From positions 248,001 through 312,000 of the forward strand of contig SJRY01000246.1 in the NCBI GenBank assembly GCA_011319805.1: a stretch of DNA of 64,000 nt, read 5' to 3'. Every line of letters begins with the position of its first letter. The stretch's first letter is position 1. Below, piece after piece: positions 45,392-56,932 of this stretch. This DNA comes from Macrocybe gigantea (Eukaryota > Basidiomycota > Agaricomycetes > Agaricales > Callistosporiaceae). Under the pieces are notes generated by a model. The model was not told the origin of the DNA and searched no databases. It saw nothing but the letters and a program-made list of their open reading frames with translations. The position numbers were made by a program, and so were the translations under genes.

Positions 45392-48300
45392 TTGACATTT
45401 TATAGAGGCATGGATTGAAAATTTATCCGCAATTTGTTATCTGTTACCAGGTACATGCTTGGAGTCAAACGTTGGCTGACTTATCCCAGTGTGATCGCAC
45501 CATATCACACCCAGTGTTCGCAGAATTACTCTTCTCATGTTCTCTCAGATCTAATAGACGCTTTCACTCAAACCCCTTCACTGATTGAACTATCTTAAGT
45601 CATCACGGCTTCTGGAATGCGCTCTTTCCAAGTTAGCGCTTGGGTTGCACTGTTCGTCATCATTTTGGTCTTACAAATGGTTACCTGTTGCCCAAATTGT
45701 CATCGCAAATCGTCGTCATCTGGCATAAGCCGTCACCGTCAAAAGTGCAATGAATACAAAAAGTTTCTCGAAAATCGTCAGGCGCTTGGGCATCGAGTCG
45801 CAAACGCAAAAGTCAAATCAAGAACAGCAAGAGGTTCACAATCACAACAACCGGAGTCGGAGAGAATGCCAACTGATGTTTCTTTGTATGATGTGAGCTT
45901 TTCTCTTTTCATGCATTCTTCTAGCATTCTGAGAAGTTTAGCCCTCATATCCCAGTCAAATTGATGTCAATATGGATAGCACAGAGATGCATTGTCCTCC
46001 GCCATTGTCACCAGCTCCGCTATTGCCATCTGAGTCATCATTTTCTATCTTATCGAAGTCAGGCCGTCCACAGAGGAGCCACCGATTGCCAGCTCGGTAT
46101 CAGGATGTTTATCCTGAACCGCCCACTCCTGCAGTGCCACTCTCTGAGACAACAACAGTCATTTCACGAGTAACCCTCATCGTGCGGAACCGGTTCCGGA
46201 CAGTCGCCAATATTTTTGGGCTATGGAAAGAATATCTCTTTCGCCCATCCCATGACCCAGATGCCTCTGTATCAGCTGAAGACTTATACCGCCCTCATGG
46301 ATCCTCCTGGTCTAGCCTTACCTCTGACGAGCGCAAGGCCGACGAACTCTCTCCATATAGCAATAAGACCATTGAGCTTATCATGGATTGGCAGAATACC
46401 GGGAGTTCCGCAAAATCCAATGATGAAGTCAACCGGCTTGTCCACGATATCATCCTTCACCCTGATTTCGAGCTTAATGAGCTACACAATTTTAATGCTG
46501 CACGTGAAAATCAAAAAGCAGACGCAGCGGATGCCCAATCACCTTTCCTACGGTCTTTTCAGCATGCCGACATTGACATCGAGGTGCCATCTGGTGCTAA
46601 ACATGTCCCACCTCAAAAGGTTTCTATACCAGGACTCTACTATCGTAAAATCACGACTTTGATAAAAGAAGCATTTGAAAGCCCTCTTTTCCTAAAATTT
46701 CATCTCTCGCCATTCAAATTGTTTCGAAAGCACCCCTTCACTGGAGTTAATGAACGTCTTTTCTCAGAGATGTATGATTCCAATGTCTTTTCTGATGAAC
46801 ATGACAAGGTTCAGCGGGCACCAACTGACGATCCTACTTGCAAGCGGGAGAAGGCTATCGCGGCTATGATGTTCTGGTCAGATGCTACACACCTTGCGAC
46901 ATTTGGCACTGCAAAGATGTGGCCAATCTACATGCTCCTTGGCAATCTTTCGAAGTACATCAGATACCAACCGAATTCTGGCGCAACCAAACACTTGGCC
47001 TATATTCCTCCATTTCCTGACTCGCTCCAGGATCAGTTGAAGTCGTTCCATCAGAAATGGGATACACAGCAGAAGGATATTCTGACACATTGTCGGCGGG
47101 AGCTGATGCATGGCGTATGGAGATTTTTGCTTGACGATGACTTCATTCACGCATACATATATGGAATGGTTGTGCGTTGTTGGGATGGGATTGAGCGACG
47201 CATTTATCCACGGATATTCACATATTCTGCGGATTACCCTGAGAAGTATGCTGCATTCGCCATTTCTATTTGCTTTTCAATTGACCTTTTGCAGGGTATT
47301 ACTTGCCACCATTCGAGATCAAGGTCTTTGCCCATGCCCGCGCTGTTTAATCCCCAAAACAAGACTCGATAAACTTGGTTTTATAGCAGATGCAAGAGCT
47401 CGAATCAACAATGCTCGTAAATATCTTGGAGATCTTGTTATTCATGCGAGACAGGCTATTTATGAGCTTGGGCTTCCAATTAATGGTACCGCAGTCCAAC
47501 GACTGCTGAAACCTACATCATCTGTTCCTACCTTCGTAAGCCCAATTGTTGTTTCTCTTGGTGGCTGAGACAATAACTCGAATATCTTGCCCTCTAGAAT
47601 GCATTTATTGACCGACTTGGTCCTGATTTTGATGTATCACGAATGCTAGTGGTGGATTTTATGCATGAATTTGAACTGGGAATTTGGAAAGCATTATTTG
47701 TACACTTGATTCGGATTCTCTATGCAGCAGCCCCGGGCGGAAAACTGGTTGCATTACTGGATGAGAGGTACGTGCATTACAGGGGTTAACTATATGAGTA
47801 GAAAATTTCAATTGCACATCACAGATTTCGGCACATCCCTCAGTTCGGTCAGACTATACGCAGGTTTATAAATAATGTATCTGAGATGAAAAAGCTGGCA
47901 GCACGGGATTTTGAGGATCTACTACAGGTCAGGAGATCTAGTGCATAGTCCGTCTATATACTTACAGCGTCTGCAGTGCTCCATTCCAGCCTTTGAAGGT
48001 CTTCTCGATGAACCCCATAATAAGCGACTCATGACACTGCTGTACAGGACAGCAGAGTGGCATGGCTTCGCGAAGCTTCGTTTGCACACCGACTCAACTC
48101 TTGAACACCTAGAAGCACTCACAAAGGAGTTCGGCTATCTCATGAGGCAATTTCGAGATCTCACCTGTCCAAAGTTCCACACAATAGAACTTCCACAAGA
48201 GGTTGCAGCACGCAACCGCCAACAACAACGTGCCAACACAAAGCACCTGTCCACCCAAGGACAGCAAGAAGTCAATGCCGCTACCAGCGTCGCAACTACC

Positions 48301-49853
48301 ACTCCTACTGATAGAATGCAAGCAGGTTCATTTTTAGCTTCAACTGCTCGGAATCCTACTCATCTTCTGACACCAGCGGCATCACCTTCAGCCCCAACCT
48401 CTCGAAATGTCAAGACATTGAACCTTTTGACACCGAAATTTCATTTTCTTGGAGATTACGTGCATACAATTCGTATGTTTGGAGGGACTGATTCCTTCTC
48501 AACTCAACTGGTAAGAAAAATGCATCATGTTCAGAAATAAAATGTGATTATTTCCATTCAGGGTGAATTAGCTCACCGTCTTGTCAAGCGTCTCTACGGC
48601 AGAACCAACAAGCGTGGTGCGACAAAACAAATTGGCCAGAGAGTGAGGCGTCTTGAACAAGCCCAGCGATCTGGTCAAGGGAAAACGCAGAGAGTCAGTA
48701 CAGAAGATATCACAGAGGATTTGGACATACGTTATCAGATGTCGAACTCCCGGAATGACCCCGTCGACATCTATAAATATGTTCACGAAAACCGTGATGA
48801 TCCTGCATTGACGGTACGTCTTCCTTTCCTTAATGTGCTGATGATTGACTGACTGCGGTCTATCAAGGGTTTTATTCCGAAACTTCGAGATCATGTATTG
48901 GGACGCCTACTGAATAAGGATTATGCAGGTGATACATACGGCGAATTCACAGATGAGGAACGAAACACAGTTCGCATTGCCGGGGAGCGCCTCTATCAGT
49001 CAAGCACCCTGCGTATCAACTACACTACATATGACGTGAGGCGTGATGGAGATACAATAAACCCGAAGACCTACCCGACGTCATGGTCAAATCTATGGAG
49101 ACTGGTCCTCAAGCTCAACCCTACTGGTATGCCCGCGTTATTGGGATATTCCATGCGCTGGTGTCGTCTTCCCATCCCGAAGTTGCAGATAGATCATTGC
49201 GCCGGATGGACTTCCTGTGGGTCAGGTGGTTTGGAATCGAACCAGGTCGATACCGCCATGGCTTCCGATACGCTCGTCTGCCAAAAATCGGCTTTGTGGA
49301 GTCGACAGATGAGTTTGCGTTCACATTTCTTGACCCTGCGCAGGTGATCAGAGGTGCACATATCATTCCCGCATTTGCAGAAGGACGTACCTCAGCTCTG
49401 TTACCCGCTACAAAGTCTATCGCGCGAGTCTTGAATCCCGGGGAGGATGACGACTGGCTAAACTTCTATGTAAACATGTAAGTCCCATTACTCTGCCCCA
49501 ATCTTTCTCGTTATTGACCAGTTGTCCACCTTACAAGTTTTGTTGACCGTGACATGGTGATGAGGCACTTTGGCTATGGTGTTGGGCATTTGCAATATGA
49601 CCGACAACGAGAAATTGAGCCTGAGACAGGAGGAGAGGATAACGGAGAAAATGCATGGCAGACTGAGGAAGGGGAGTCCGAGATGGAGGTTGATGACATA
49701 GAAGATGAGGAAGAGGAAGAGGGCACCAACTTGCACTGGGAGTCAGACTCGGAGATCGATGATCATGAAGAGAGCGGGGACACGGAGTCAGACGACTCGG
49801 ACTGTGACTCAGACAGTGGTGACTCCGACGATGATGGCTATGCCAGTTTGTAG
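45392..49853 (+). mobile_element. Plavaka-class DNA transposon, ends not defined
   Basis: Assigned from its transposase gene. I could not identify terminal inverted repeats or a target-site duplication by eye, so the limits given are only the divergent promoter region and the transposase. The true element may extend left over the DUF6698 gene and right past 50250. Confidence 0.45.
45617..49853 (+). CDS. Plavaka transposase, near-complete
   Basis: DDE-type cut-and-paste transposase of the Plavaka group, distantly CACTA-like and common in agarics. An N-terminal zinc-binding motif (CPNCHRKSSSSGISRHRQKC) is followed by the family core. This includes LIMDWQNTGSSAKSNDEVNR, ALIKEAF-type helices (ITTLIKEAFESPLF), IPGLYYRKI, VNERLFSEMYDSNVF, MMFWSDATHLATFGTAKMWP, RIFTYSADYPEKVLLATIRD, CPCPRCLIPKTRLDKLG, and VVDFMHEFELGIWKALF. 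Later blocks are PKFHFLGDYVHTIRMFGGTD, GELAHRLVKRLYGRT and WYARVIGIFHALVSS. It ends in a strongly acidic Asp/Glu/Ser tail. The frame is kept through several GT-AG introns except at 49074-49076, where one C appears missing (TYPDVMVKS needs a CCCC run). ATGs at 45617 and 45677 are both possible; the second sits just before the zinc motif. Confidence 0.85.
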
Positions 49854-50768
49854 TGTAGTTGGACGAGATGACATAACACTCACAACACCTGGTGAATGAA
49901 TTACGGTCTCGTCGTAACCTCGTTATGCCTCATAATTTTATTGCACTCCGATGAAGACCTCATTGGGTGATTAAAGCCTCGTATTGCTCCCACATCAGCT
50001 CGTGCCAGCTGCACAGCCAAGCATAGTCCTCACGAATTATTGTAAGTGTGAAATGAGGCGACGTTGGTCTGATGAGAATAATGTCAGGCCGCAACGACAT
50101 CGTAACGGCTCGCGAGGGGGCATGAGCATTCACACTGTCCAGTTGAACTCGTGCGAACTGCACTGCCTCACCAGAATTTCCACGATTTACTGATGATGGT
50201 ACTGCGATGTTGACGACCCATGGAGGCCGTCGCCGGCAGAACAGGCTCATCTGCGAGCATGGTTATATGAGGACTTTGATACAGAATAACCACGGTATGC
50301 TTCCTTTTTCTGACTGTGGTTCCGGAGATTTAGATTGACCTGCTTCTCGCTGTATTGTAGGGCTTCTCTAGCCAGGCCGAACATCCGCACAATCACATGG
50401 CGTTGCGATGTCCGAGGTTGATGACGGTCAAACTTGGGAAGCGGAGATGAAACAGCATTTGGATAGTCGATAAAACTTGTTATAGTACTTCCAGTGAATG
50501 TTGATGTTTTTTGCATAGAAAATAGTTTCATCATGAAACCAGACAACGACCTGTCTCCCTGAGGTTGATGATGATTCAGATGTGCCAGCCAAGTTTTGTG
50601 ACTATCATTTATACCATAGTGGGCCGAGCTTTGCAAATTACGACTTACCAGCTCAAGGCTTTGTATACCTTCCCATATGTATTCCCTGTGTCCTCAAAAT
50701 TCTACAGGAAACTTCCCTAGGATCATGTGCCACGATGCAAATTATTGCCTGTTATGACACGGAAGAGT
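49854..50768. other. flank of the transposase, uncertain coding
   Basis: Two minus-strand open frames (49960-50250 and 50247-50636) have fairly protein-like composition but no domain and no clear start or splice. They may be remnants belonging to the mobile element. Confidence 0.3.
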
Positions 50769-52075
50769 CTACGTTCTACGCCCCAGAATGAAATTCTCGA
50801 CTAGTTTCTTCCATTCATTCGGTTTTTCTGCATGGACTAGGATTATGGTTCAGCATGTGTGGGAATAACGAAATCTATGGAGCCACGTACTCCAATGTCC
50901 CGTTTCCAATACCTTCAACTTCATATCAGGAAAGAACTTGGACAATATTGGGATGTTCCTCTCGTTGATGTAGCTACGGGAAACGCGGAAAAGAGGAAAG
51001 TTGGTCTATTTCGTGATGTAAGAAAGCGGCAACTTACTTGCTCCGAGCGCCTTTAGTGACGAGCGTTGGTCCATACCATTTCCGACCATCTTCAACGGTG
51101 TAGGGGAAAGATCCTATTTCGTCCAGAGACTCTTTCAGTAAGCCTACAGGTATTTGGAATTTTGCTGTTCCCGTCGACCCATCGGAGGCATTCGACAGAA
51201 CGAGATTCGTCAACAGAAACTGGCGAATGCTCACGTCCTGCATAGAGATCCGAAACGTAAATATAGCAAGAAAGATAAAATTGCAATGTACCTTTTCGTA
51301 TTCAGTCAGGACCTTATCGGCCTGGATTCTCGTACGGACCCCGGACGCAGGATCCTCGACCTCGCGCATCGCGTCCATGTATTGGACAAAGGACGATGAG
51401 AGCCCGATCTGCACAGGCGCGATGTCCGACACGACGAGGTGGGACAGCGTGTCTGGGCAGGACGGAGACAAAGCCAGCGCCATGGCCACCTTTCCACCCC
51501 TACACCATCCGAAAGACGCGAGAGTAAGTTGTGGGAGTTCCAAAAGAGAAAAGGCACTGCTGCTCTTACGCACTCACATGGAGTGTCCGATGAGGGACAC
51601 GTCTTGGAGCTGCTTTTCCCGGATGAAGCGCAGGACGTCGGACGACATGGCATCGTAGGTCATGGGGCGTGCGTGTGGCGACGATCCGTGGTTCCGTAGG
51701 TCTAACGCGTACACCGGCCGGCCCAACTCGCGCGCAAAGGCTTTGCATAACGATGCGAAATTACGCTTCGAGCCGCTTTTGTGCGCGAATCAACTCGAAA
51801 CATATCGAATTTGCGGTACTGCGAAAGACTCACAACAGCCCATGGAGCAGCACGAGTGCGCCCTCCTTCTCGTTCCCGTCCAGAGGGACGCTCACAGTGT
51901 AGTCCAGCCGGACAGAGGGTTCATTGGGATATGGAGTCGCTGAATACGGTCTGCATGAACGAATAGTGCCCAACTGAGCCGCGGGCCACTTGACTATGGT
52001 GGACTGGAACGAGCGACGTATAAGAGTTTGCATGACGTTCGGAAGCAAATTCCGGAGGACTGATTTGCTTGGCAT
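50769..52075 (-). CDS. ABHD11/Imo32-like mitochondrial alpha/beta-hydrolase
   Basis: The start at 52075 gives a basic, Ser-rich leader (SVLRNLLPNVMQTLIRRSFQ) typical of a mitochondrial targeting sequence. The hydrolase fold follows: VSVPLDGNEKEGALVLLHGL, VYALDLRNHGSSPHARPMTY, and the nucleophile elbow LIGHSMGGKVAMALALSP, which is split by an intron. Then come LVVSDIAPVQ, YTVEDGRKWYGPTLVTKG, and the catalytic His region LKVLETGHWIHAEKPNEWKK. It ends ENFILGRRT. Introns are GT-AG and in phase. ABHD11 relatives hydrolyse acyl esters and protect lipoylated enzymes in mitochondria; the yeast relative is a mitochondrial intermediate-peptidase substrate. The precise substrate here is unknown. Confidence 0.88.
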
Positions 52076-52170
52076 TAACCTCCGACCCAAACAAACAAAG
52101 TGCTTCTCCATATTGCAAAGCTGGATAACATAGGTAACCGATACGATACGGATCCACTGCAAGACGACTC

Positions 52171-53439
52171 TCAAGATATGATCTGCAAGAACTCTTCCTC
52201 CGTCCACGCCGCCCTAGACAGATCACCGCAGGCTGCCTTGAGGCGCGTGCTGACCTCGCTCATTGACATGATGTTCCATTCGCCAGAGTGAATCGAAGAA
52301 GAATACTTGGACGCCGAATCTAGGCTGTTGCATACGGCATGACTCGAAGCGTCGACGACGTCAGCAGGACTGAATATCCTACCAAAATGCCTCGAACGCT
52401 TGCTCTGAAGTGGAGGCTGCCCGAATGAAAAGTCCCTCGACGTGTGGCCCGCCGCAGGGTCACGGCCAATAAACCCTTCAAAGGACCAGTGGTTCGCTTT
52501 GAACGATGTCGTATCCGGTTCTACTTCGTTCACCCAGCAGGTTGGAATGCTTTTGCCGGATCCTGTGGACATGTACATCCCAAAGTCAAACAAGTCCGGG
52601 TAAGGCAAGTCCGCCTCGGGTGCCAAGGGCGGCGGGCGCGAGCGCGGGGGACTCGACTCAAACCGTGAGACATGGTCAGGCATACCCAAAGCAACACAAG
52701 ACGGGAGGGGTACCATCTTGGCGATGCCTTGCGAAGGCGGATCCCAGAAGAATCCCGTCACGGCAGAAAGCGGGTTGGTATCGAACTGCATGGGCTGGTA
52801 TACTAGGCCCCAGTCTTGTTCTGTAGAGTCTCCAAGGAGCGTTTCAGCTTTCGTGGTCTCGTTCTTGTCGCCCAGTATGGATCTTTCCTCCGTGGAAGGG
52901 ACCTGGTTCTGTCTCTCGTGCGACAGCTTTGCACTATGGCACTCGGCATGTAACTCCGGGGGCGCCAGGTTATCTTTGGAGCCACAATTCATTGGATGCG
53001 TGCGAACTGGAGCCTCATTCGCGAGATCTGGCGGAGCACCTCCTAAAGCTGTTACTTGTGCAGATTCTTTGCCACGGCTTTCAGTTACTAAAGATATCTG
53101 GTGGTCATCGGAAGGGCTTTCACTCTCGTAAACTTCAGCGGACCCAGGACCGGGTTGATGCGACGTCGGAGGAGTGCCGACATGACTGTCTTTCGCGACC
53201 TTTTTAGGCGGGCTCAGTGGCTCTGCGTCCTTCGACAGTCCGCCTATCCCTAGTCCATCGGGGTTGGACTGGAACCGAACGACGAGATCCGACCTGGCCA
53301 GAATCGATGCCGTTGTCGGCAGCACCACGCTCTCCTCGTACGACGCCCGTCGGCAGACGTTGAGCACGAACATCCACAGAAGCCGAAAGCACACTTGCAA
53401 ACGAAGGAAGACGGAACGAGCGACGGCGGCGTGGTTCAT
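52171..53439 (-). CDS. hypothetical protein, single exon, N-terminal hydrophobic segment
   Basis: A continuous 422-residue frame from ATG 53439 to a stop at 52171. The frame extends upstream to a GTG at 53634 but without another ATG. Residues 9-28 (VFLRLQVCFRLLWMFVLNV) are hydrophobic and could anchor the protein. The rest is Ser/Pro/Glu-rich with conserved-looking islands: QPMQFDTNPLSAVTGFFWDP, YPDLFDFGMYMSTGSGKSIP, SFEGFIGRDPAAGHTSRDFS and SRAAWTEEEFLQIIS at the C-terminus. No domain is recognised. The stop lies only 95 bases from the start of the ABHD11-like gene downstream on the same strand. Confidence 0.65.
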   Translation of the reverse strand: MNHAAVARSVFLRLQVCFRLLWMFVLNVCRRASYEESVVLPTTASILARSDLVVRFQSNPDGLGIGGLSKDAEPLSPPKKVAKDSHVGTPPTSHQPGPGSAEVYESESPSDDHQISLVTESRGKESAQVTALGGAPPDLANEAPVRTHPMNCGSKDNLAPPELHAECHSAKLSHERQNQVPSTEERSILGDKNETTKAETLLGDSTEQDWGLVYQPMQFDTNPLSAVTGFFWDPPSQGIAKMVPLPSCVALGMPDHVSRFESSPPRSRPPPLAPEADLPYPDLFDFGMYMSTGSGKSIPTCWVNEVEPDTTSFKANHWSFEGFIGRDPAAGHTSRDFSFGQPPLQSKRSRHFGRIFSPADVVDASSHAVCNSLDSASKYSSSIHSGEWNIMSMSEVSTRLKAACGDLSRAAWTEEEFLQIIS

Positions 53440-54050
53440 CTGAACGGCGAGATCTGGGGGAAGAGGCGTGGAGGGGTGATTGAGAGGGAGTGAAAAGATG
53501 CGGAGGCTGACTTGTTCATCCTGGGCTACCTTTTGGACTTTGAGGGATCGGAAAGAGATCGGCACACCGTGTCTGGGACGATCATGCTGACGTTGGACTC
53601 GGAAAGAGAAGTCTGTGTTAGAATTGCTTGTCACTAAGAGGGGGATGGTCGCAGCGTGCTAGCGTACGACTCTAACCTAACCGGCTGCTTCGTCCGCTTT
53701 TCTTCAACTTCTGACCGGGCGAAGACGTCTCAATCTCAAACAATAAACTGCTGAAGACTTCCATCGAACTACGTTGTGTCTGTGTGACTTAGGCTTTGCC
53801 TGGCCTCGCTACAACCAACCATACTTCGCCAAAGGCATTTGCCCTGACTACCAGAAGAAACCACTGTTCAGTCGACATTTAGAGGCACCAAAGATGATGA
53901 GCTCAGATCACTCGGGTTACTTGCGGCTGAGGCCTGAGGTCTCACACTGGTCAAGAATTAGAGTATGGTCATATACTAAGCGCAGGCCTAGAACTATAAA
54001 CTTGTGAGTGGAGTGTACATCGCAACCGACACATCGTCGTGTCTTAGGTA
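53440..54050. other. intergenic
   Basis: Promoter region of the hypothetical protein and 3' flank of the ABC transporter. No supported gene. Confidence 0.5.
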
Positions 54051-56932
54051 TTATATGGACCTAGCCTTCAGGGCGAGGTACAATCTGCGGCAGAGCAATA
54101 CTTAGCCCACAACCTGCTCGGATATGTGCTGCAGAAGGACTTACGCAATGCGATAGATTATGAATATGCAAACCATGATGGCAGCCCATTTGCCGTAAGA
54201 TATGGACCCGATCTCGAGGTACGCAAGGACGTCGTCACCCGACACCGTGCACGACGCCGGAGTCGACGAGGGATACGCGCACGTGCAGGTTCCGTTCACC
54301 TCGGTGACGCATCGGAACGTCAGGCCTCTGAAATCCGACTAAAATTTTTCAAAATCAGGATAAAACGGTCTACAAGACGAGGCAGATTTGTAGACGTGCT
54401 CACATTTGCGATCAGCTCGAAGGCGTATTTTTGATAGTCCATGTAGTGGAAAGAATAAAACCAGAAGCGAGGTAGCGATCTGGCTTTGATGCTATCGAAG
54501 GCATTTAAATCACCGAACGACGGACAGGGCTGTAAATCGACTTACAAATATCCGCCGACGCTCATCCAAAAGCCATTCAGGCTAAAGTGCAACATTCAGC
54601 ATCTATTTGACGAGATAAGGAAGGTTAGAGGAGGATACGACGTACAAAGCGCTGATAGCCAATGCAGCAACGAACACGGGTAGCAGTGAGGCGACGACCA
54701 AAACTTGACTCTCAGCGACGAGAATGGCGAGGAACAGGAACGCCAAGAACCGGAAGAACGGCGTACCGCCGCTGTGCAGGCCCTGAAGGTCGACAGGTCA
54801 GCTTTACAAACAAAACCATCTGACAAAAACGTCACAGCTTACGATGGCCCAATAACAGATTACAGTAAAGAACACGACAGAAGCAAAAAGGAAGGGTACG
54901 TTTACGAGGGTGTTAGATATCACAAAGGGCAGAGTGCTGTAAAGACCGTTTTTGGTTTCGCGATAATAGACAGAGCGTTCTTCTAAGACTGATCCAGCTG
55001 GATTAGCACTGGATGTGGCCATGGCCCAAACACAACTCACAGCCAGGAATGCCCGCCACGGACATCTGTGCAATGGGTCAGCAAGCTTGTAATAGGATGA
55101 GAATGTGAGACGCACGAATGCTAAAAATGCAACGCTGTAAAAGTGTACAGAAAGCCTGTCGTTAATAGTCGAATCCTTGGAACCGAGGCGGATCCATATC
55201 AGCCTGTAAAGTTTAGTCGGAAATTTGCGACAACTGGCAACATGATCGAGAGCCTTACGCTAGCATCAGACCCATTCCTACATTCCGGTCATTAAATCAG
55301 ACCAGCACGCTGTAGTGATCGAGCTAGAAAAAGCTCACCTCCATACATGCCAGCTCGAACGCCATACGCAAGAAGATTGCGCGAATAATTCTTGAAACTC
55401 CTCTCAGACAAAACAAGCGTGTTCCAGACGAACTTGCCAAACGGCCCTGCTTCGCCCTCCTCACGAGCCTCGCCGGCGTCTTCGCCTTCGTGCGTCTGAA
55501 CCTGAACCGTGCTGGTCGCGGCGGTCGAAGAACTCGGGAGAGTGGAGAGGTAAAACTCGCGCATGCTGTGCGCGTCGGAGGCTTTTTCCTCCCCAGCGGA
55601 GAAATCGGTGTTCAGAAAGTTCATCGCGTGGTCAGATGGGTTGGTCTGCAATCAATGCCGTCACCTTTAATTCATCGATGACCAGCGACCGACGACAAAC
55701 GACTCACAAATCTCCCCACCGGCCGGCCCCAACGCTCAAAGAAACCTTCCAAGCCGCTGACAGGTCCATTGTAGCAAGTCTTCCCTTCCGTGAGGAGGAT
55801 GAGGTTCGTGAACTGCGAAAGAGTCTCCAGAGACGGCTGGTGTATGGTCGCAAGGATGATCATGCCCTCCGCGACTGCCAGCGATCGGATGGCCCCCATG
55901 ACTTCCCGCGCGGACGTGCTGTCGAGCTACAAAAGGGCAACGTCAACTCGGGTACAATGAGCCTCATATTCGTAAAACATACTCCGGACGTGACTTCGTC
56001 AAGAAAGAGGATACGCCTGTAGATCACAGAGGAAGTCAGACGAGCAACGACAAACGAGATGCGAAAGGACGCGTACGGATATGTCACCATGGCACAAGCT
56101 GCCGTGACACGACGTTTTTGACCTATTTCCCAGGTCAGCTTCGTACGTTCAGCTACTCCTAACGGCCCAAACGAACCTCCGGATATGCCTCTGGATATAG
56201 GGGTGCCGATCCGTTGATCTGCACACGCTTGTAGACCCAAGGCCGACAAGACGCTCTCCACCCTGCGGTTCACTTCTCTGTGCGACAGCAAAGGGAGGCT
56301 GAAAGAGTTTGTTTAGTCAGATGGGTCGTGAGCAAGGCACAGAGACGTGACGAACTGCAGGCGAAGCGCATAGGTAACAGATTCGCGGACGGTGAGCACC
56401 CCTAACAGAGCGTCTTCCTGTTCTACGAACGTGGATATCTTGTGCATTTTGCTCGCACTCAGTGTTCGGCCGTTGAGCTGGGTCTGTAAAGTAGACACCA
56501 ATGCAATGCGGTTAGATGAGCTCCTTGCTAGTTGCGAACGCCGAACCACACTCACGGAGGCGCCTTCCATGGGTTGCTTTCGAAATGACATGAGATCAAG
56601 GAGTGTACTTTTGCCTGTGGTTCCCTAATCAGCATTCGTTGGCGCAGAGAAGCGGAACGCATCTCTCTGCGGTCAACTCACCTGCACCTGATGGGCCCTG
56701 ATGATCTACGCTCAGTAATCGAGAGAAGCAAAACTTTCAGGCGACGCACCATGATAGCCAAGAGCTCTCCAGCTTTGATATCCACCGACACATCGTCGAC
56801 CAAGGTCTTCATCGCGCTATTCTTCATCTTGACCTGAAAGCTCAAATGCGAGAACGACAGGATCGACCCCGGCGATGCAGCAGCCTTCATGTTGTCGAGC
56901 TCCAAGGCCGTATTGTGGGATGCTGTAGACAT
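54051..56932 (-). CDS. ABCG-type half transporter
   Basis: ATP-driven membrane transporter with nucleotide-binding domain first and membrane domain second (ABCG/White layout). The start is MSTASHNTALELDNMKAA. The Walker A is GPSGAGKSTLLDLMSFRK, rebuilt across two introns. Also seen: LVSTLQTQLNGRTLSASKMH, FVEQEDALLGVLTVRESVTY (Q-loop region), signature ISRGISGGQKRRVTAACAM, Walker B RILFLDEVTSGLDST, and the H-loop ILATIHQPSLETLSQFTNLI. The membrane half includes ERSVYYRETKNGLYSTLPFV and FLFLAILVAESQVLVVASLL. A Cys-rich extracellular loop (TFRCVTEVNGTCTCAYPSST) precedes the last helix. It ends ALKARSI. All catalytic motifs are intact. As a half transporter it should dimerise. Substrate unknown; ABCG members export lipids, sterols or pigments. 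Confidence 0.88.

Noticed and set aside
49960..50636. Two minus-strand frames right of the transposase
   Set aside because: Composition is plausible, but no start, splice join or family; listed only as a flank note.
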